From positions 1 through 64,000 of the forward strand of contig CACGDL010000003.1 in assembly GCA_902571795.1 (NCBI GenBank): a DNA stretch of 64,000 nucleotides, given 5' to 3'. This document shows, piece by piece, positions 25,317-35,770 of this stretch. The stretch is from an uncultured Prochlorococcus sp. GTDB lineage: Bacteria; Cyanobacteriota; Cyanobacteriia; PCC-6307; Cyanobiaceae. The stretch's first letter is position 1; the number at the start of each line of letters is the position of its first letter. Under the pieces are notes generated by a model. It worked only from the letters and a program-made list of their open reading frames with translations, had not been told where the DNA came from and searched no databases. The position numbers were made by a program, and so were the translations under genes.

Positions 25317-25812
25317 TTATCCTTTCAAATTGAAACTTTGTTTCAGATACTAATTTAGGAAGAAAGCCTTTGTTTCCTTGCATATTATTAACTGTTGAAT
25401 TTAAATCAGAGATTGTTGCATCTCGCATTAATTCAACAACCCTTCTTGCATTTCTTAAAGGGACCCCAAGAGCAAGATAAGTATTTTTAAGATCTTTTAA
25501 ACAACTTTTTTCTAAAACTGATTCGTCATTAGAAATTAAAAGATAAGCAACAATCCTTAGGATTATTTCTCCATCTCTTAAACAAACGGACATCTTATTA
25601 GTTGTATTTAAAGCTATTTTTGAATTAACTGAATCTTGATTTTCACAAATCATTGCTGTTACAGCGTCTGCTGCAATTGCGTGAGAATTACTTGTTATGG
25701 AAGTTATTGCATCTAATCTTGAGTTTGCACTATTAATAAATTCTTTTATATTGCTTAAATCATTTAATTTCTTATCAGCGGACATTATTTGATTTTTCTT
25801 TGAAACTGACAT
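25300..25812 (-). CDS. cpeB: Class III phycoerythrin beta subunit (divergent); start may be 25785
   Basis: [14 protein letters not shown]...[45 protein letters not shown] retains phycobiliprotein core. Confidence 0.92.
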   Translation of the reverse strand: MSVSKKNQIMSADKKLNDLSNIKEFINSANSRLDAITSITSNSHAIAADAVTAMICENQDSVNSKIALNTTNKMSVCLRDGEIILRIVAYLLISNDESVLEKSCLKDLKNTYLALGVPLRNARRVVELMRDATISDLNSTVNNMQGNKGFLPKLVSETKFQFERIINLLN

Positions 25813-25990
25813 TCCTGAAGTAAAATTTATAGATCGATCTTAAGACTAATACAAAGCTAGTAAAAACAATACAATTTCGAACTTAACGCAACGCTTCTTA
25901 ATTAATAACTTCATTCCAAAGTGATAGTCGAAATAATTCAAATAAAAATTTTTTTTTCCGCTAATATAAGAATATATTTTTAATAAAGTT

Positions 25991-26197
25991 TTGCATCAAA
26001 AAGATTTAAAATTATCAAAGAAACTTATTTCCTCATATAAAAAGAGATTAGAAAAAGAAATTCTAGAAAGAAGTATGAAATTAAAGATGCCTCAAAATAA
26101 ATTTGAAGAAATAATTAATAACAATAATGAACTTATAAATTTAAAAAAAGCGTTAGAAGATCTAGAAAGTGAATCTGAATCTCATATTAAAGTCTGA
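25991..26197 (+). CDS. Small charged, coiled-coil-like hypothetical protein (TTG start)
   Basis: MHQKDLKLSKKLISSYKKRLEKEILERSMKLKMPQNKFEEIINNNNELINLKKALEDLESESESHIKV; fills the gap before uvrD. Confidence 0.55.
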   Translation: MHQKDLKLSKKLISSYKKRLEKEILERSMKLKMPQNKFEEIINNNNELINLKKALEDLESESESHIKV

Positions 26198-26219
26198 TTT
26201 TTGAAAAACCTTTCCAAAA

Positions 26220-28628
26220 GTGCCTCAAACCAACAATTTCCTTTTTAAGTCCCTAAACAATCAACAACTTCAAGCAGTAAAACATGTTTATGGACCACTA
26301 TTAGTTGTAGCAGGTGCGGGTAGCGGAAAAACTAAGGCTCTTACTCACAGAATTGCAAACCTTATTGAGGGTAACTTTATAGATCCCTATAACATTCTCG
26401 CTGTCACTTTCACTAACAAAGCTGCTAAAGAAATGAAAGCAAGATTAGAGGTTCTTCTAGCCCAAGAATTAGCTTTAAATCAATTTGGTCAGCCATGGAC
26501 AACTCTCAAAGAAATTGATCAAAATCAATTAAGAACAAACATTCACCAAGAGAGGCTTCAGAACCTTTGGATCGGTACTTTCCATTCTTTATTTTCAAGA
26601 CTTCTGAGATACGATATTGAAAAATATACTGATCCAGAAGGCCTAAAATGGACAAGGCAATTTTCAATTTACGATGAAACAGATTCTCAAACATTAGTAA
26701 AAGAAATTATCAGTCAAGATATGAATCTTGACCCAAAAAGATATGATCCCAAAAAGATTAAAAGATTAATAAGTAATGCTAAAAATCAATGCTTAACTTC
26801 TAATGATCTTTTAGAAAAAGCAGATAATAATTTTGATAAAACAGTTGCAGAAGCCTACAAGAGATATAGAATTTCGCTCTCAAAAAATAATTCTTTAGAC
26901 TTTGATGATCTTCTACTTTTGCCTGTTTTCTTATTGAGGCAAAATGATATAGTCAGAGATTACTGGCACAAAAGGTTTAAACATATTTTAGTTGACGAAT
27001 ATCAAGATACAAATAAAACACAATATGAACTTATAAAATTAATTACGGCTGGAAATACTGATCCAAAAAAATTCTTCAATTGGGAAGATCGGTCAATTTT
27101 TGTAGTTGGGGATGCTGATCAAAGTATTTATAGTTTCAGAGCAGCTGACTTCAGAATTTTAATTGGTTTTCAAGAAGATTTTAAAACTTCAATCAACGAC
27201 GATACAAAATCATCTTTAATTAAATTAGAAGAAAATTATAGGTCATCTTCTAATATCCTTGATGCTGCAAACTCACTAATTGAAAACAACTCTGAAAGAA
27301 TTGACAAAGTTTTAAAGGCTACTAAAGAAAAAGGTGAACTTTTAACGTTACTCAGCTGTGATGATGAAATTTCCGAGGCAGAAGCAATTACCAATAAAAT
27401 AAAATCACTCAATAACTATAATCAAAACCCAATTTGGAAAAATTTTGCAATTTTATATCGAACCAGAGCTCAGTCAAGAGTATTAGAAGAATCTCTAGTA
27501 AGGTGGAGAATTCCTTATACAATTTTTGGAGGATTGCGTTTTTACGATAGAAGAGAAATTAAAGATGCAATAGCATATTTGAAAGTTCTGGTTAATTCTT
27601 CAGATAACGTTAGTCTTTTACGAATCATAAATGTTCCTAGAAGAGGGATTGGTAAGACTACTATTCAAAAACTTAATGAACTATCTAATAGGTTAAATAT
27701 CCCATTATGGGAGGTTCTTAATGATAAGCAAAGTCTTGAAGAAACAATAGGCCGATCATCAAAAGGAATTAATAAATTTACTGAAGTCATGAATGGTCTA
27801 CTGTGTTACCTAGAAAATTCAGGCCCCGCTCAACTACTTCAACTTATATTAGAAAAAAGTGGTTATTTAAGTGACTTGCTCTCTAGTGGGACTGAAGAAT
27901 CTGAAGATAGAAGAAATAACTTACAAGAACTAATTAATGCAGCTACTCAATATGAAGAAGAAACAGAAAGTGGAGATGTAGAGGGATTTCTTTCTACTGC
28001 AGCCTTAACAACTGATAATGATACGAAGAAAAATAATCCCAACTCTGTAACTCTCATGACTCTGCATAATAGTAAAGGTTTAGAATTTCAAAATGTTTTT
28101 ATCACTGGGCTAGAACAAGGTCTCTTCCCTAGCCATAGATCAATCGATACTCCCTCACTTCTTGAAGAGGAAAGAAGATTATGCTACGTAGGTATTACTA
28201 GAGCTAAAGAAAGAGTTTTCTTAAGTCATGCAAGAGAAAGAAGATTATGGGGTGGAATGCGTGAAGCAACAGTTCCTTCAATATTTCTTTCAGAAATACC
28301 TGAAGATTTAATGGATGGCGAATTACCAAAAACTGGTGGTGCTTCAATTAGGAGAGATTGGCATCTTGATCGTTTAACTAGAGTTGATCGAAACAATCCA
28401 AATGAATTTGTTAATAAACCAATAAATGCAGTAAGGAAATTATATTCAGGTCCCAGTAAAGGGAAAAGCTGGATAGTTGGAGATAAGCTAATTCACTCAA
28501 AGTTTGGGAAAGGTGAAATCATACATATTTTTGGGAGTGGGGAAAAAATATCTTTAGCAGTAAAATTTGGTGATAAAGGAAGTAAAATTCTAGATCCTAG
28601 ATTAGCTCCAATTCGTTATGTCAGTTAA
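26220..28628 (+). CDS. uvrD: UvrD/PcrA-type DNA helicase (GTG start)
   Basis: LNNQQLQAVKHVYGPLLVVAGAGSGKTKALTHRI; VDEYQDTNKTQYELI; TLMTLHNSKGLEFQNVFITGLEQGLFP. Confidence 0.96.
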   Translation: MPQTNNFLFKSLNNQQLQAVKHVYGPLLVVAGAGSGKTKALTHRIANLIEGNFIDPYNILAVTFTNKAAKEMKARLEVLLAQELALNQFGQPWTTLKEIDQNQLRTNIHQERLQNLWIGTFHSLFSRLLRYDIEKYTDPEGLKWTRQFSIYDETDSQTLVKEIISQDMNLDPKRYDPKKIKRLISNAKNQCLTSNDLLEKADNNFDKTVAEAYKRYRISLSKNNSLDFDDLLLLPVFLLRQNDIVRDYWHKRFKHILVDEYQDTNKTQYELIKLITAGNTDPKKFFNWEDRSIFVVGDADQSIYSFRAADFRILIGFQEDFKTSINDDTKSSLIKLEENYRSSSNILDAANSLIENNSERIDKVLKATKEKGELLTLLSCDDEISEAEAITNKIKSLNNYNQNPIWKNFAILYRTRAQSRVLEESLVRWRIPYTIFGGLRFYDRREIKDAIAYLKVLVNSSDNVSLLRIINVPRRGIGKTTIQKLNELSNRLNIPLWEVLNDKQSLEETIGRSSKGINKFTEVMNGLLCYLENSGPAQLLQLILEKSGYLSDLLSSGTEESEDRRNNLQELINAATQYEEETESGDVEGFLSTAALTTDNDTKKNNPNSVTLMTLHNSKGLEFQNVFITGLEQGLFPSHRSIDTPSLLEEERRLCYVGITRAKERVFLSHARERRLWGGMREATVPSIFLSEIPEDLMDGELPKTGGASIRRDWHLDRLTRVDRNNPNEFVNKPINAVRKLYSGPSKGKSWIVGDKLIHSKFGKGEIIHIFGSGEKISLAVKFGDKGSKILDPRLAPIRYVS

Positions 28629-28633
28629 AACAC

Positions 28634-29881
28634 ATGAACGATATCTCTGATTACATCCAAGGGGAATTAATCAAAACTCCATTTAATCTATATAACCTAA
28701 TTGCTAAATACATAGAATCTAATAACAATACTAAAGTAGCTTTTGTTGGCGGTTATTTAAGAGATTTATTAATTAGTAAATTTCACAAAAAATCGTTTTC
28801 TAAACCTGTAGATATTGATCTTATCATTGAAGGATCCTCTATTTCTCTTGCAAAATTTATAAAAAAAAATATTGTAAATGTAGATTTATGTTTAATCAAG
28901 GAATTTAATTTATACAACACTGTAGAAATTAATATTAATGACTATAAAATTGATATTGCTTCTGCAAGAAAAGAAGTTTATTCTGCTCCAGGCCTAAATC
29001 CCTCAATAAATAAAAGTACTATTGAGGAGGATCTGAAGAGGAGAGATTTCACTATAAATTCAATAGCCTTCGAGGTCTCGACAAGAAAAATCTATGATCT
29101 TTATGGAGGAATTTCTGATATAAAAAGTAAAAGATTGAACTTACTTCACAGTAATAGTATTTCAGATGATCCAAGTAGATTAATTAGATGTGCAAAATAT
29201 GCTTCAAGGTTAGATTTCAATATTTCTAATAATTCCCTCAAACAATCGCAAGAAACAGTTAGACAATGGCCATGGAAAAGTTCAGAAACTCATCAGAAAA
29301 TGATTTACCCGCCTGCACTAGGCATACGAATAAGGATGGAACTAGCTGAAATATGCAAACACGATAATTTGACTAATGTAATTTCGATAATCTATAAATG
29401 GGAAATTATCTCAATCTTAAATGAAAATATTAAAGTCGATAAAAGGTTTATAAGAGGACTAAATTGGATTAAGAAGTTAAAGGGAAATCATATGCTTTAC
29501 TTATTAAAAGATTCAGAAGATTTAGAAAAAGCATGTCAAAGATTTTTGGTAAATAATAGTGAAATAAAAATATTAGAAGATTATTTAAATATCAAAAAGA
29601 TATTAAATACAAACCAAAAAAATTTCAATCATTTTTCTCCATCAAGTTGGACAGAATTTATTGAGGACAGAAACCTTAATGATGAGACAGTCAAATTATT
29701 AATTTGTGATGGAGGACCATACTGGCGTAAATTGTTCAGGTGGTTATTTATTTACAAATTCATAAAATCAAAAAAAGATGGAGAAACATTAAAAAAAGAA
29801 GGATGGGATCCAGGGAAGGAGATGGGAAAGGAAATCAAAAGATTAAGATATTTGGAAATTGACAAATTAAATAGAAATTAA
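28634..29881 (+). CDS. tRNA nucleotidyltransferase/poly(A) polymerase family (CCA-adding)
   Basis: AFVGGYLRDLLI...PVDIDLIIEGSS...EEDLKRRDFTINSIAFEV...DDPSRLIRCAKYASRL. Confidence 0.92.
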   Translation: MNDISDYIQGELIKTPFNLYNLIAKYIESNNNTKVAFVGGYLRDLLISKFHKKSFSKPVDIDLIIEGSSISLAKFIKKNIVNVDLCLIKEFNLYNTVEININDYKIDIASARKEVYSAPGLNPSINKSTIEEDLKRRDFTINSIAFEVSTRKIYDLYGGISDIKSKRLNLLHSNSISDDPSRLIRCAKYASRLDFNISNNSLKQSQETVRQWPWKSSETHQKMIYPPALGIRIRMELAEICKHDNLTNVISIIYKWEIISILNENIKVDKRFIRGLNWIKKLKGNHMLYLLKDSEDLEKACQRFLVNNSEIKILEDYLNIKKILNTNQKNFNHFSPSSWTEFIEDRNLNDETVKLLICDGGPYWRKLFRWLFIYKFIKSKKDGETLKKEGWDPGKEMGKEIKRLRYLEIDKLNRN

Positions 29882-32053
29882 TTACATTTTTACAACCTCT
29901 CCAACCTTGTACCATTTATCCTTTAGAACATTTTCATATTTACGATTGCAACTAATCAACAAGGGACCGCATGTTTGAGGATCTAATAATAATGATATTC
30001 TCTCGTTAAAAGTCTCTTGATCAAATGAATTTTCGTTTAAAAAATTAATTATTCTTTTTTGTCTATTTAATTTATAAATTTTGTCAAAAATTTCTTTATT
30101 AGATTCAAAGAAAGTACTTTTAACATCTTTTCTTATTAAATCAAATACTCCAGGATAAGCTTTAAATGCAAATAAATCTAATAAAACTTTTAGTGGCTCA
30201 AGATTATTGCTTTTCCTATATAAATTCGATGATTCAACCATTTCTTTAAGATGTCCAATAAATCCATATCCCGTAATGTCAGTCGCAGCATTGACTAATA
30301 ATTCTTTAAATTGATTTTGAAAAAAATAAATTTCATCAATCAAATATTGCTGACTCCTTACTAAATTATTAATTACTTCAGAAGAACTACCTAGCATATT
30401 AATATTTTGCATTTGACCGGCAAAGTAAATCCCAACGCCCAAAGGTCTAGACATCATAAGAATATCTCCAATATTCATTCCAGATTTAAGCCATGGTTTT
30501 GCTCCATTTTTTAAAATACCTTGAACTGTTAAAGAAATATCTATTCCTAATGAATAGGGTTTATTTACTAAACTTCTTGCTTCGAAAGTATGGCCTCCAA
30601 GTAATTCACCTCCATGATTCTCAACTGTTGATTTAATACCTTGAAGTGATTGAGAAAAGAGGTAACTCTGAAATTCCCTTTCAACTTTTGGTAATGCAAT
30701 TAAAGCCTGCGCGGATGAAAGTTTTGCTCCGCATGCCCACAAATCTGAGCAGGCATGCAAAGTAGTAATTTTTGCATTAAGCCAAGGATCACTTACCAAA
30801 GCAGGAAATCCATCTACACTTTGCAAGATAATATCTTGATCATTTTGATATATCTCAACTGAATCTTCAGGTGATGAAGCAAAAGAATTTAAATTAGAAT
30901 TTATTAATGATTTATTCAAAACAAACTGAGGGATTTTAGCTGCACATCCTCTACAATCATTAAATGAAATATTTTTTTCACTACTTTTCATAATTAGCTT
31001 TTTTGATCTGAACTTTTTAATAAAGTTGAGATCAATTTTATGCTTTAAAATCCAAAAAATAAAAGAGGGGCCGAAAACAAAATTGCGATAAATAGCAAAA
31101 GCCTTTGGATAATGGCTAGGAAATATATTTACTATTTGCAATCCGATCTTTTGAGGAAACCACTTTTTTAATGATCTTCCTTCTATATCTTTTTTTAGAT
31201 TTTGGACCAATGTATTTACTACTTTTACTGCAAAGACTCCAGATGCTGGTCTTTTTGCCGCACCTACAACTGCGCAATCACCTACAGCAAAGATTCCAGA
31301 GAAACTATTTATTTGCAAATTCTGATTTGTGATTATTCTGCCATTAGTATCCGAATCTAATAATTTTTTTTGTGCCCATAACGGAGATGTATTTCCAGTA
31401 CATAAAAGAATCTTTCCATAATCAAAATTAAGTTTTTCAACTAAATCAATATTGGAATTCCGTAAACTTTTTAGAATTGTATTATTAATTTTTCTTGAAT
31501 CACATAATAGTTTTAAAGGTCTATCTGCCCATCTTTTTCTCAAAGCATATGATACTTCAATTGCAGCAAGGCCACTTCCAACAATTACAAATGGAAGTTC
31601 ATTAACTGAATCAAGAATGTCCTCTTTTAGTATTGAGTCATAAGCACTTAAAAAAGGTTTAATTGAAAAAGCATTTCGATTTTTAACAAGTGATTCAAAT
31701 TCTTTTGGAATTATTGTTTGACTTCCATAATTAAGAACCAACTTCGAATAATTAACTGTAGGTCTATTACTTAAAACAATTTTCTTTAAATTGAAATCAA
31801 TATCCTTTACTTCTTCTTCTATAAAAGATACTTTTGCATTTTTTGCTAAAGACTTTATATCAATTAGACTATCTTCTAAAGTGATTGATTTTGCAATCAC
31901 CGATGGGAATATCGCTGAATAAACCAAATGGGAATCTCTAGATATAATTGAAACAGGAATTTCTGGCATTAATTTCGGAAACATTAACCATTTCTTCAAT
32001 AAAGAAACATTTGAGTGCCCCCCTCCAATTAGTACCAGATGATTAAAAGTCAT
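29882..32053 (-). CDS. selD: Fusion: N-terminal FAD/NAD(P) oxidoreductase (NDH-2-like) + C-terminal selenide, water dikinase (SelD)
   Basis: N-term HLVLIGGGHSNVSLLKKWL...GIFAVGDCAVV; C-term DCRGCAAKIP...DSVEIYQNDQDIILQSVDGFPALVSDPWLNAKITTLHACSDLWACGAKLSSAQALIALP...LLGGHTFE. Confidence 0.9.
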   Translation of the reverse strand: MTFNHLVLIGGGHSNVSLLKKWLMFPKLMPEIPVSIISRDSHLVYSAIFPSVIAKSITLEDSLIDIKSLAKNAKVSFIEEEVKDIDFNLKKIVLSNRPTVNYSKLVLNYGSQTIIPKEFESLVKNRNAFSIKPFLSAYDSILKEDILDSVNELPFVIVGSGLAAIEVSYALRKRWADRPLKLLCDSRKINNTILKSLRNSNIDLVEKLNFDYGKILLCTGNTSPLWAQKKLLDSDTNGRIITNQNLQINSFSGIFAVGDCAVVGAAKRPASGVFAVKVVNTLVQNLKKDIEGRSLKKWFPQKIGLQIVNIFPSHYPKAFAIYRNFVFGPSFIFWILKHKIDLNFIKKFRSKKLIMKSSEKNISFNDCRGCAAKIPQFVLNKSLINSNLNSFASSPEDSVEIYQNDQDIILQSVDGFPALVSDPWLNAKITTLHACSDLWACGAKLSSAQALIALPKVEREFQSYLFSQSLQGIKSTVENHGGELLGGHTFEARSLVNKPYSLGIDISLTVQGILKNGAKPWLKSGMNIGDILMMSRPLGVGIYFAGQMQNINMLGSSSEVINNLVRSQQYLIDEIYFFQNQFKELLVNAATDITGYGFIGHLKEMVESSNLYRKSNNLEPLKVLLDLFAFKAYPGVFDLIRKDVKSTFFESNKEIFDKIYKLNRQKRIINFLNENSFDQETFNERISLLLDPQTCGPLLISCNRKYENVLKDKWYKVGEVVKM

Positions 32054-32063
32054 TTACCTCACA

Positions 32064-32957
32064 ATGAATAAAGAACATTTATTACCAATTGAAAAATCAA
32101 GATTAGGAGTGATTGGTGGAAGTGGATTTTATTCAATGGATCAAATAGAGTACTTAAGAGAAATAGAAATCAATACTCCCTATGGTAAACCCTCTGATTC
32201 AATAAAAGTATATAATCTTGGAAACCTAGAGATAGCATTCATTCCTAGACATGGCAGAACACATAGTTTAAATCCTTCTGAAATCCCTTACAAAGCTAAT
32301 ATTTGGGCTCTGAGATCAATGGGAGTAAGATGGATTATTGCTCCATCAGCAGTTGGTTCATTACAAGAACAGATTAGGCCACTTGATATAGTGGTTCCAG
32401 ATCAATTTATAGACCGGACAAAAAATAGACCCGCAACCTTCTTTAATGAGGGAGCCGTAGCTCATGTAACTATGGGAGATCCCTTCTGCACAAATTTATC
32501 ACGTATATTAAGTGAAATCGGAGAAAAAAATATTCCTGGCGGTAGACAATTGCATAGAGGGGGTACCTATCTAGCAATGGAAGGTCCCGCTTTCTCAACT
32601 AGAGCAGAATCTAATTTATATAGGAGTTGGGGATGTTCAATTATTGGAATGACTAACCACACAGAAGCAAGATTAGCTAAAGAAGCTGAAATAGCTTACT
32701 CCTCTTTATCTATGGTTACTGATTATGATTGCTGGCATCAAACTCATCAAGAAGTTTCTGTCGAGATGGTTTTGGATAATCTTAGATCAAATACTGAAGT
32801 GGCTAATAAAATAATATTTGAAGTAGCTAAATTAATTGAAAAAGAAAGACCAAAAAGTAACTCTCATTTTTCATTAAAAGATGGATTGATAACCCAAAAA
32901 GAAAATATCCCAAGCTCCACAAAAGAGAAACTAAGGATATTTACTGATTCTTATTAG
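32064..32957 (+). CDS. mtnP: S-methyl-5'-thioadenosine phosphorylase
   Basis: RLGVIGGSGFYSMD...IAFIPRHGRTHSLNPSEIPYKANIWALRSMGV...GMTNHTEARLAKEAEI. Confidence 0.93.
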   Translation: MNKEHLLPIEKSRLGVIGGSGFYSMDQIEYLREIEINTPYGKPSDSIKVYNLGNLEIAFIPRHGRTHSLNPSEIPYKANIWALRSMGVRWIIAPSAVGSLQEQIRPLDIVVPDQFIDRTKNRPATFFNEGAVAHVTMGDPFCTNLSRILSEIGEKNIPGGRQLHRGGTYLAMEGPAFSTRAESNLYRSWGCSIIGMTNHTEARLAKEAEIAYSSLSMVTDYDCWHQTHQEVSVEMVLDNLRSNTEVANKIIFEVAKLIEKERPKSNSHFSLKDGLITQKENIPSSTKEKLRIFTDSY

Positions 32958-33000
32958 GCTTAATAGATTTTAGTGATTGTCAGGCAAAGGTAAGGGATTG

Positions 33001-33198
33001 TTAACCTCCAGCTCCAACGCCTTGGTATGAACCATAGAAGAATATTCCTAAGACGAAGATAACTGCAATTCCACCTGCTGTAGCAACGAGCCATAGAGGA
33101 AGAGTTCCTTCAGTCCATCTTCTTTCCCATGCAACTGCTGGTCTACCGTCGGGAAGTCTGTCTGGAATTCTTCCATCAGGTCCTTTTAATTTACTCAT
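33001..33198 (-). CDS. psbJ: Photosystem II protein PsbJ
   Basis: 65 aa; [33 protein letters not shown]; psbEFLJ operon. Confidence 0.97.
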   Translation of the reverse strand: MSKLKGPDGRIPDRLPDGRPAVAWERRWTEGTLPLWLVATAGGIAVIFVLGIFFYGSYQGVGAGG

Positions 33199-33207
33199 GA
33201 TTTTAAT

Positions 33208-33327
33208 TTAATTGAAAAAGTAACTGGAAAATAAAATTCCCAATACAAACACTGATAATAAGCCTAAATAAAGGCTTGTACGATTAAGTTCAACTGGAAC
33301 TTTGTTAGGATTTTCGTTTACTTGCAT
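33208..33327 (-). CDS. psbL: Photosystem II protein PsbL (start trimmed)
   Basis: [39 protein letters not shown]. Confidence 0.97.
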
Positions 33328-33338
33328 GATAGTTAAAT

Positions 33339-33485
33339 TTATCGGGCTACGAATTGCATAGCAGCAATAGAACCTAGAAAGAATACTGATGGGATAGCTA
33401 GAGCGTGAACTGCTAGCCAACGGACAGTAAATATAGGATAAACGCGGACTTCCGCAGCCTGCATTGGAGCTTGAGAATTAGTCAT
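33339..33485 (-). CDS. psbF: Cytochrome b559 beta subunit PsbF
   Basis: Small ORF absent from track: [48 protein letters not shown]. Confidence 0.97.
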
Positions 33486-33487
33486 TG

Positions 33488-33736
33488 TTATTTTGTTCTT
33501 AAATCTAGTTGAGATTTAGCTTCATATCTTTGTGTTACGACAGGTGCTTTAGATTCAGATGACTGGAAATAACTATCTGGACGAGGAGTTCCGAAAGCAT
33601 CGTATGCTAAGCCTGTGTATACAAATAAGAAGCCTGCTATAAAGATAGCTGGTAATGTTACTGCATGAATAATCCAGTATCTAATACTGGTGATTATTTC
33701 AAAAAATGGGCGTTCACCCGTTGAACCTGCGGCCAT
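33488..33736 (-). CDS. psbE: Cytochrome b559 alpha subunit PsbE
   Basis: [53 protein letters not shown]. Confidence 0.98.
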
Positions 33737-33872
33737 AATCACAAATGTTTACTCTATGATCTTACAGTGTAAAATCATAAGTTCGTGAAGAAATTAACAG
33801 GTTGGTTACAGACAGTTGCTAAATCTTTCAAAAATTAATTTTTTTTTTACTATTAACTCGAGTTATTTAAAA

Positions 33873-34889
33873 TTAGCTATTCCATTTAAGGATATAACCA
33901 CGCTCGCCAAGTACAAATCCTTTTTGATTGTCTAAAGCCTCCTTATCAAGAAAAACTATTTTAATGTAGTTTGTTGGCAATTCAGAAGCAATAGGATCTT
34001 TATTCCAGGTTTTACCTTGATCTTTACTTACTATTAAAGTTCCATTACCCCCGCCAGCCCATATATCACCATTTGGATCCCATCCCATGTCTAGATAATT
34101 GTATCCATTAAGAATTGGTATAACAGGCTTTGACCAATTTTCTAGATCATTTGTATCTTCATTAAATCTAATTTCTGCTCCTCTAGAAAGCATCCATAAA
34201 CTTCCTTCTGGATTAAAACCAATACTTTGAACTCTTTTGCTACTGGCTCTTTGATGAGCTATCCATGCATCACTGTCCTTTTCCAAAGTAGAAAAGAAAT
34301 TACCTAGACTACTTACACTGACATAATCTCCTTTATTAGTTCTTCTTAAGTCTCTTACACCTCCAGAACCAGATGCATCTACAACTTTTGCATTCCATGA
34401 TTCACCACTATCTGATGTTTCATAAATAGCACCTGCAGTGGTAGCCAATTCTGCAACACCAGCATCGACAGTTGTTATTAGAAATGGTTGACCTGGTAAT
34501 TTATTACCTAGAGATAAACGTGTCCAATTCTTTCCTGCATCAAGTGTATGCATGACTAATGATGGCTGACCTATTAACCATCCCTCTTCCCCTTTAAAAT
34601 CTATATCAAGTAGACGAAAGTTCTCTTCACTTGGTAAATCTAAATTTCTTTTTTCCCAAGTTTCTCCTCCATCATTAGATTCCATAATAAGTCTATTAGA
34701 ACCAACTAAAAATCCATTTTTATCATCTATAAAATCAACATCTAAAGCATTAGCCTGATCCTCAAACTGAATTGTTTTCCAAGGGCTGCTATCACTCATC
34801 TTTACTCCTGTAGATGAACAACTGCTTAATACAAAACAAAGAAGAACTGATAAAAGAAGATTGGGAGTACTAGTAATAATTTTTTTCAT
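33873..34889 (-). CDS. ycf48: Photosystem II assembly factor Ycf48/HCF136, lipoprotein
   Basis: Lipobox LSSC; repeated beta-propeller [10 protein letters not shown] / DAGKNWTRL / [10 protein letters not shown] / [10 protein letters not shown]. Confidence 0.94.
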   Translation of the reverse strand: MKKIITSTPNLLLSVLLCFVLSSCSSTGVKMSDSSPWKTIQFEDQANALDVDFIDDKNGFLVGSNRLIMESNDGGETWEKRNLDLPSEENFRLLDIDFKGEEGWLIGQPSLVMHTLDAGKNWTRLSLGNKLPGQPFLITTVDAGVAELATTAGAIYETSDSGESWNAKVVDASGSGGVRDLRRTNKGDYVSVSSLGNFFSTLEKDSDAWIAHQRASSKRVQSIGFNPEGSLWMLSRGAEIRFNEDTNDLENWSKPVIPILNGYNYLDMGWDPNGDIWAGGGNGTLIVSKDQGKTWNKDPIASELPTNYIKIVFLDKEALDNQKGFVLGERGYILKWNS

Positions 34890-34898
34890 TTGTATATA

Positions 34899-35327
34899 TT
34901 AATGCAAAGAGTACAAAGAAAGGAACAAAGCAGCAGCAAAAGCAAGACCACCAAAAATCAATATGTTTTTTTGTCCAGGAGGTAAACTATTAAAACCAAA
35001 CCCATAAACTAAATTCTCTTCAAAACCACTAGGTTTAGATTTAGGACCTATATCCTTATAAAAATTTTTACCAGCTCGACAAACAGGGCAAGCGAAGGAA
35101 TTCCCATCCAACTCTGAAAAAGGAGTATTTTTAGGTATGTTTAATTTTTTATTTCCTTCCGAAGGATCATAAATGTATCCACAACTTCTACATTCGAATC
35201 TATTTTGTTCTAAATTAAGGGCAGGTTGTTCAACATTTACTCCTGAGAAGTTTTCAGGAAGTTTTTCTTTCTGAAAGTCTTCGACTATTTTGTTTTCCTC
35301 AGAGGCTGGTTGAATGTTTTCACTCAC
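34899..35327 (-). CDS. rubA: Membrane-anchored rubredoxin
   Basis: FECRSCGYIYDPSEG...FACPVCRAGKNFY plus C-terminal TM segment. Confidence 0.94.
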   Translation of the reverse strand: MSENIQPASEENKIVEDFQKEKLPENFSGVNVEQPALNLEQNRFECRSCGYIYDPSEGNKKLNIPKNTPFSELDGNSFACPVCRAGKNFYKDIGPKSKPSGFEENLVYGFGFNSLPPGQKNILIFGGLAFAAALFLSLYSLH

Positions 35328-35403
35328 GGTTTATTATTGTTCTTTAAGAACTTTAAAAGATTTTGCTTAATTAAGCGACTTTTATTCAAAATTAATTTTT
35401 AAG

Positions 35404-35766
35404 ATGTTTTTATTAACTGGCTATGAATATTTTTTAGGTTTCCTTCTAATTGCCGCAGCCGTACCAGTATTAGCTCTTGTTACTAATCTCATCGTTGCTC
35501 CAAAGGGCAGAACAGGGGAAAGAAAACTCACATATGAATCTGGAATGGAGCCTATAGGGGGGGCATGGATTCAATTTAATATTCGTTATTACATGTTTGC
35601 CTTGGTTTTCGTTATATTTGATGTTGAGACAGTATTCCTTTATCCTTGGGCTGTTGCCTTCAATAGATTAGGCTTATTAGCTTTTATTGAGGCTTTGATT
35701 TTCATTGCAATACTTGTTATCGCTCTGGCATACGCATGGAGAAAAGGTGCTTTAGAATGGAGTTAA
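35404..35766 (+). CDS. ndhC: NAD(P)H-quinone oxidoreductase subunit 3
   Basis: [45 protein letters not shown]. Confidence 0.98.
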   Translation: MFLLTGYEYFLGFLLIAAAVPVLALVTNLIVAPKGRTGERKLTYESGMEPIGGAWIQFNIRYYMFALVFVIFDVETVFLYPWAVAFNRLGLLAFIEALIFIAILVIALAYAWRKGALEWS

Positions 35767-35770
35767 AAAA

